Shown here: one piece after another, positions 61,962-64,000 of the stretch
Layout of the letters: every line of letters begins with the position of its first letter
Numbering within the stretch: position 1 is the stretch's first letter
The notes under the pieces: generated by a model
Databases searched by the model: none
What the model was told of the DNA's origin: nothing
What the model saw: the letters and a program-made list of their open reading frames with translations, nothing else
NCBI RefSeq assembly: GCF_915403165.1
Contig: NZ_OU659204.1
Location: 558,001-622,000 of the forward strand
Origin: Providencia alcalifaciens
Lineage (GTDB): Bacteria; Pseudomonadota; Gammaproteobacteria; Enterobacterales; Enterobacteriaceae
Direction: 5' to 3'
Length of the DNA: 64,000 nt
Position numbers and translations under genes: made by a program

Positions 61962-64000
61962 ATGTCTGTTATAAATCATACACTTGGTTTTCCACGGGTC
62001 GGTCTGAAAAGAGAGCTCAAACGTGCACAAGAAGATTATTGGGCAGGCAAAATTGACCAATCTGCACTTCTTGAAACGGGTTACCAATTACGTGTTCGTC
62101 ACTGGGAACAACAAAAAAATGCAGGTGTAGACCTGCTACCCGTCGGTGATTTTGCGTGGTATGACCAAGTTTTAACCACCAGTTTATTACTCGGAAACGT
62201 TCCGCCGCGCCATCAAAATGAAGATGGCACTGTCGATTTAGATACCTTATTCCGTGTGGCTCGTGGTCGTGCGCCAACAGGCAAGCCAGCGGCGGCGGGA
62301 GAAATGACGAAATGGTTTAATACTAACTATCACTATATCGTGCCGGAATTCCAGCAAGGACAACAATTTAAACTATCGTGGAATCAACTGTTTGACGAAG
62401 TCGATGAGGCATTAAAACTTGGTCACAACGTTAAGCCAGTTGTCATTGGCCCGATTACCTACCTGTGGTTAGGAAAAGTGAAGGGACCTGCCTTTGACCG
62501 CTTATCTTTGCTGAAGGATCTGCTGCCTGCTTACCAAGAAATTCTTGCTCGACTGGCTGAAAAAGGTGTGGAATGGGTGCAAATTGACGAGCCAGCACTG
62601 GTACTCGATTTACCTATTGAATGGCAGAACGCTTACCAACAAGCGTATCAATCTCTAGCAGGTAAAACTAACTTACTATTAACCACCTATTTTGACGGTA
62701 TTAGCCATCACTTGGATGTAATTAAACAACTGCCAGTGCAAGGGCTGCATGTGGATGTGGTTGCGGGCAAGGATGATATTGCAGCATTGCATCAAGCGCT
62801 TCCTAAGGACTGGGTGCTTTCACTAGGGTTAATTAATGGGCGCAACGTGTGGAAAGGGGATTTAGGCGAGAAATTCCAACGGGTGAAACCGCTGCTAGGA
62901 GAGCGCACTCTGTGGGTAGGTTCATCTTGCTCATTACTGCATAGCCCGATTGATTTAAATGATGAGACGCGTCTGGATGCCGAAGTGAAAAGCTGGTTTG
63001 CTTTTGCTCTGCAAAAATGTGAAGAACTGGCGCTATTGACGAAAACATTCAACCAACCAACGGCAGAAAATATTGCAGCGCTAGAAACCTATAGTGCGCC
63101 AATTCGTGCTCGCCGCACCTCTTCTCGAGTTAATAATGTGGAGGTCGCCCAGCGTTTAGCGGCAATTAACGCGAAAGACATCGAGCGTACGCGCCCTTAT
63201 GTAGAGCGTGCTGAACTTCAGCGCCAGCGCTTTAATCTGCCGTTGTGGCCAACCACGACAATAGGCTCTTTCCCGCAGACCAGTGAAATTCGTTCTTTGC
63301 GCCTGGATTTCAAAAAAGGGAATGTAGACCAACTGAATTACCGCACCAGTATCAGTGAGCACATCAAACAAGCTATCAAAGAGCAGGAGCTATTGGATAT
63401 TGACGTCCTCGTGCATGGTGAAGCTGAGCGAAATGACATGGTGGAATACTTCGGTGAACACTTTGATGGCTATGTCTTTACGCAAAATGGTTGGGTACAA
63501 AGTTACGGTTCTCGCTGCGTGAAGCCACCAGTGATTATTGGTGACATTAGCCGCCCAGAAGCCATTACCGTGGAGTGGGCCAAGTATGCGCAATCGTTGA
63601 CAGATAAACCCGTTAAAGGAATGCTGACAGGCCCGGTGACCATCCTGTGTTGGTCATTCCCTCGGGAAGATGTCAGTCGTGAAACGATAGCCAAGCAAAT
63701 TGCGCTGGCATTGCGTGATGAAGTGGATGACTTACAAAAAGCGGGTATTGGTATTATTCAGATTGATGAGCCTGCATTACGTGAAGGGCTGCCGCTGCGT
63801 CGCGATGAGTGGAATGACTATCTGACTTGGGCGGTGGATGCCTTTAAACTAAGTGCCGCTATCGCTGATGATGAAACGCAAATTCACACCCATATGTGTT
63901 ATTGCGAATTCAATGACATTATGGATTCGATTGCTGCGCTGGATGCCGATGTGATCACCATTGAAACCTCACGCTCGGATATGGATCTGTTAGATGCATT
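61962..64000 (+). CDS. metE: Cobalamin-independent methionine synthase, 5' part (cut by window end)
   Basis: The gene starts at ATG 61962 (AAGGGG 8 nt upstream) and stays open to the end of the window, giving the first 679 of about 755 residues. The product methylates homocysteine using methyltetrahydropteroyl-triglutamate. It begins [20 protein letters not shown] with the N-terminal barrel. The C-terminal barrel begins [16 protein letters not shown] (near residue 428); [13 protein letters not shown] and the zinc ligands in [11 protein letters not shown] (His and Cys) are visible. Divergent from its activator metR. Confidence 0.96.
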   Translation, partial: MSVINHTLGFPRVGLKRELKRAQEDYWAGKIDQSALLETGYQLRVRHWEQQKNAGVDLLPVGDFAWYDQVLTTSLLLGNVPPRHQNEDGTVDLDTLFRVARGRAPTGKPAAAGEMTKWFNTNYHYIVPEFQQGQQFKLSWNQLFDEVDEALKLGHNVKPVVIGPITYLWLGKVKGPAFDRLSLLKDLLPAYQEILARLAEKGVEWVQIDEPALVLDLPIEWQNAYQQAYQSLAGKTNLLLTTYFDGISHHLDVIKQLPVQGLHVDVVAGKDDIAALHQALPKDWVLSLGLINGRNVWKGDLGEKFQRVKPLLGERTLWVGSSCSLLHSPIDLNDETRLDAEVKSWFAFALQKCEELALLTKTFNQPTAENIAALETYSAPIRARRTSSRVNNVEVAQRLAAINAKDIERTRPYVERAELQRQRFNLPLWPTTTIGSFPQTSEIRSLRLDFKKGNVDQLNYRTSISEHIKQAIKEQELLDIDVLVHGEAERNDMVEYFGEHFDGYVFTQNGWVQSYGSRCVKPPVIIGDISRPEAITVEWAKYAQSLTDKPVKGMLTGPVTILCWSFPREDVSRETIAKQIALALRDEVDDLQKAGIGIIQIDEPALREGLPLRRDEWNDYLTWAVDAFKLSAAIADDETQIHTHMCYCEFNDIMDSIAALDADVITIETSRSDMDLLDA

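Overview
The window reads as a chromosomal segment of a Morganellaceae enterobacterium, most likely Providencia. This is inferred from protein resemblance and gene order, not from a database search. Several blocks keep the enterobacterial order known from E. coli: qorA/dnaB-alr-tyrB then uvrA/ssb, ivbL-ilvB-ilvN, ghxP-yjcE, and yigM/metR/metE. The accessory parts resemble the Proteus/Providencia group: an Mrp-type fimbrial operon with an MrpJ-like regulator, and a deoK-deoP-deoX deoxyribose cluster.

Layout. 1-950: tail of a phospholipid-methyltransferase-like gene and a flavin-reductase-like gene. 950-20,440: accessory surface and respiration block. An AT-rich regulatory region leads into an MrpJ-like regulator and an eight-gene Mrp-like chaperone-usher operon (+). 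An AraC-type regulator (-) and a dmsABC molybdoenzyme operon (+) follow, then a second five-gene chaperone-usher operon (-) with two chaperones. 20,440-27,110: a DoxX protein, then an RNA-repair locus with an RlaP-type nucleotidyltransferase, RtcB ligase and slipin on the minus strand, diverging from the sigma54 activator gene rtcR. The 480 bp between slipin and rtcR hold a sigma54 promoter, a large inverted repeat and a tRNA-like structured leader RNA. Rnz (RNase Z) follows rtcR. 27,110-32,460: deoxyribose catabolism (deoR, deoC divergent from deoK-deoP-deoX). 32,460-40,540: DUF2750 protein, YnaI-type channel, ornithine decarboxylase speC, a nucleoside hydrolase, dusA, a small lipoprotein and qorA. 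40,750-48,780: dnaB, three ERIC elements, alr, tyrB, uvrA and ssb with a LexA box. 48,980-49,910: a compact two-gene module that looks like a divergent MqsR/MqsA-type toxin-antitoxin pair with a ribbon-helix-helix antitoxin. 50,120-54,450: ivbL leader and attenuator, ilvBN, a cupin regulator and a divergent MFS exporter. 54,520-56,210: an ArnT/PMT-type glycosyltransferase apparently split over two overlapping reading frames. 56,540-64,000: ghxP with two PurR-like boxes, yjcE, yigM, metR and a metE gene cut by the window end.

The most interesting parts are (1) the sigma54/RtcR-controlled RNA-repair operon that starts with a tRNA-mimicking RNA and encodes slipin, RtcB and RlaP, with no rtcA or Ro60 gene in view, and (2) the small Zn-ribbon/RHH toxin-antitoxin-like module behind ssb with a perfect operator-like palindrome. 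Start codons were moved from the longest open frame where a ribosome binding site or a signal peptide argued for it. No homology search or RNA folding program was run.
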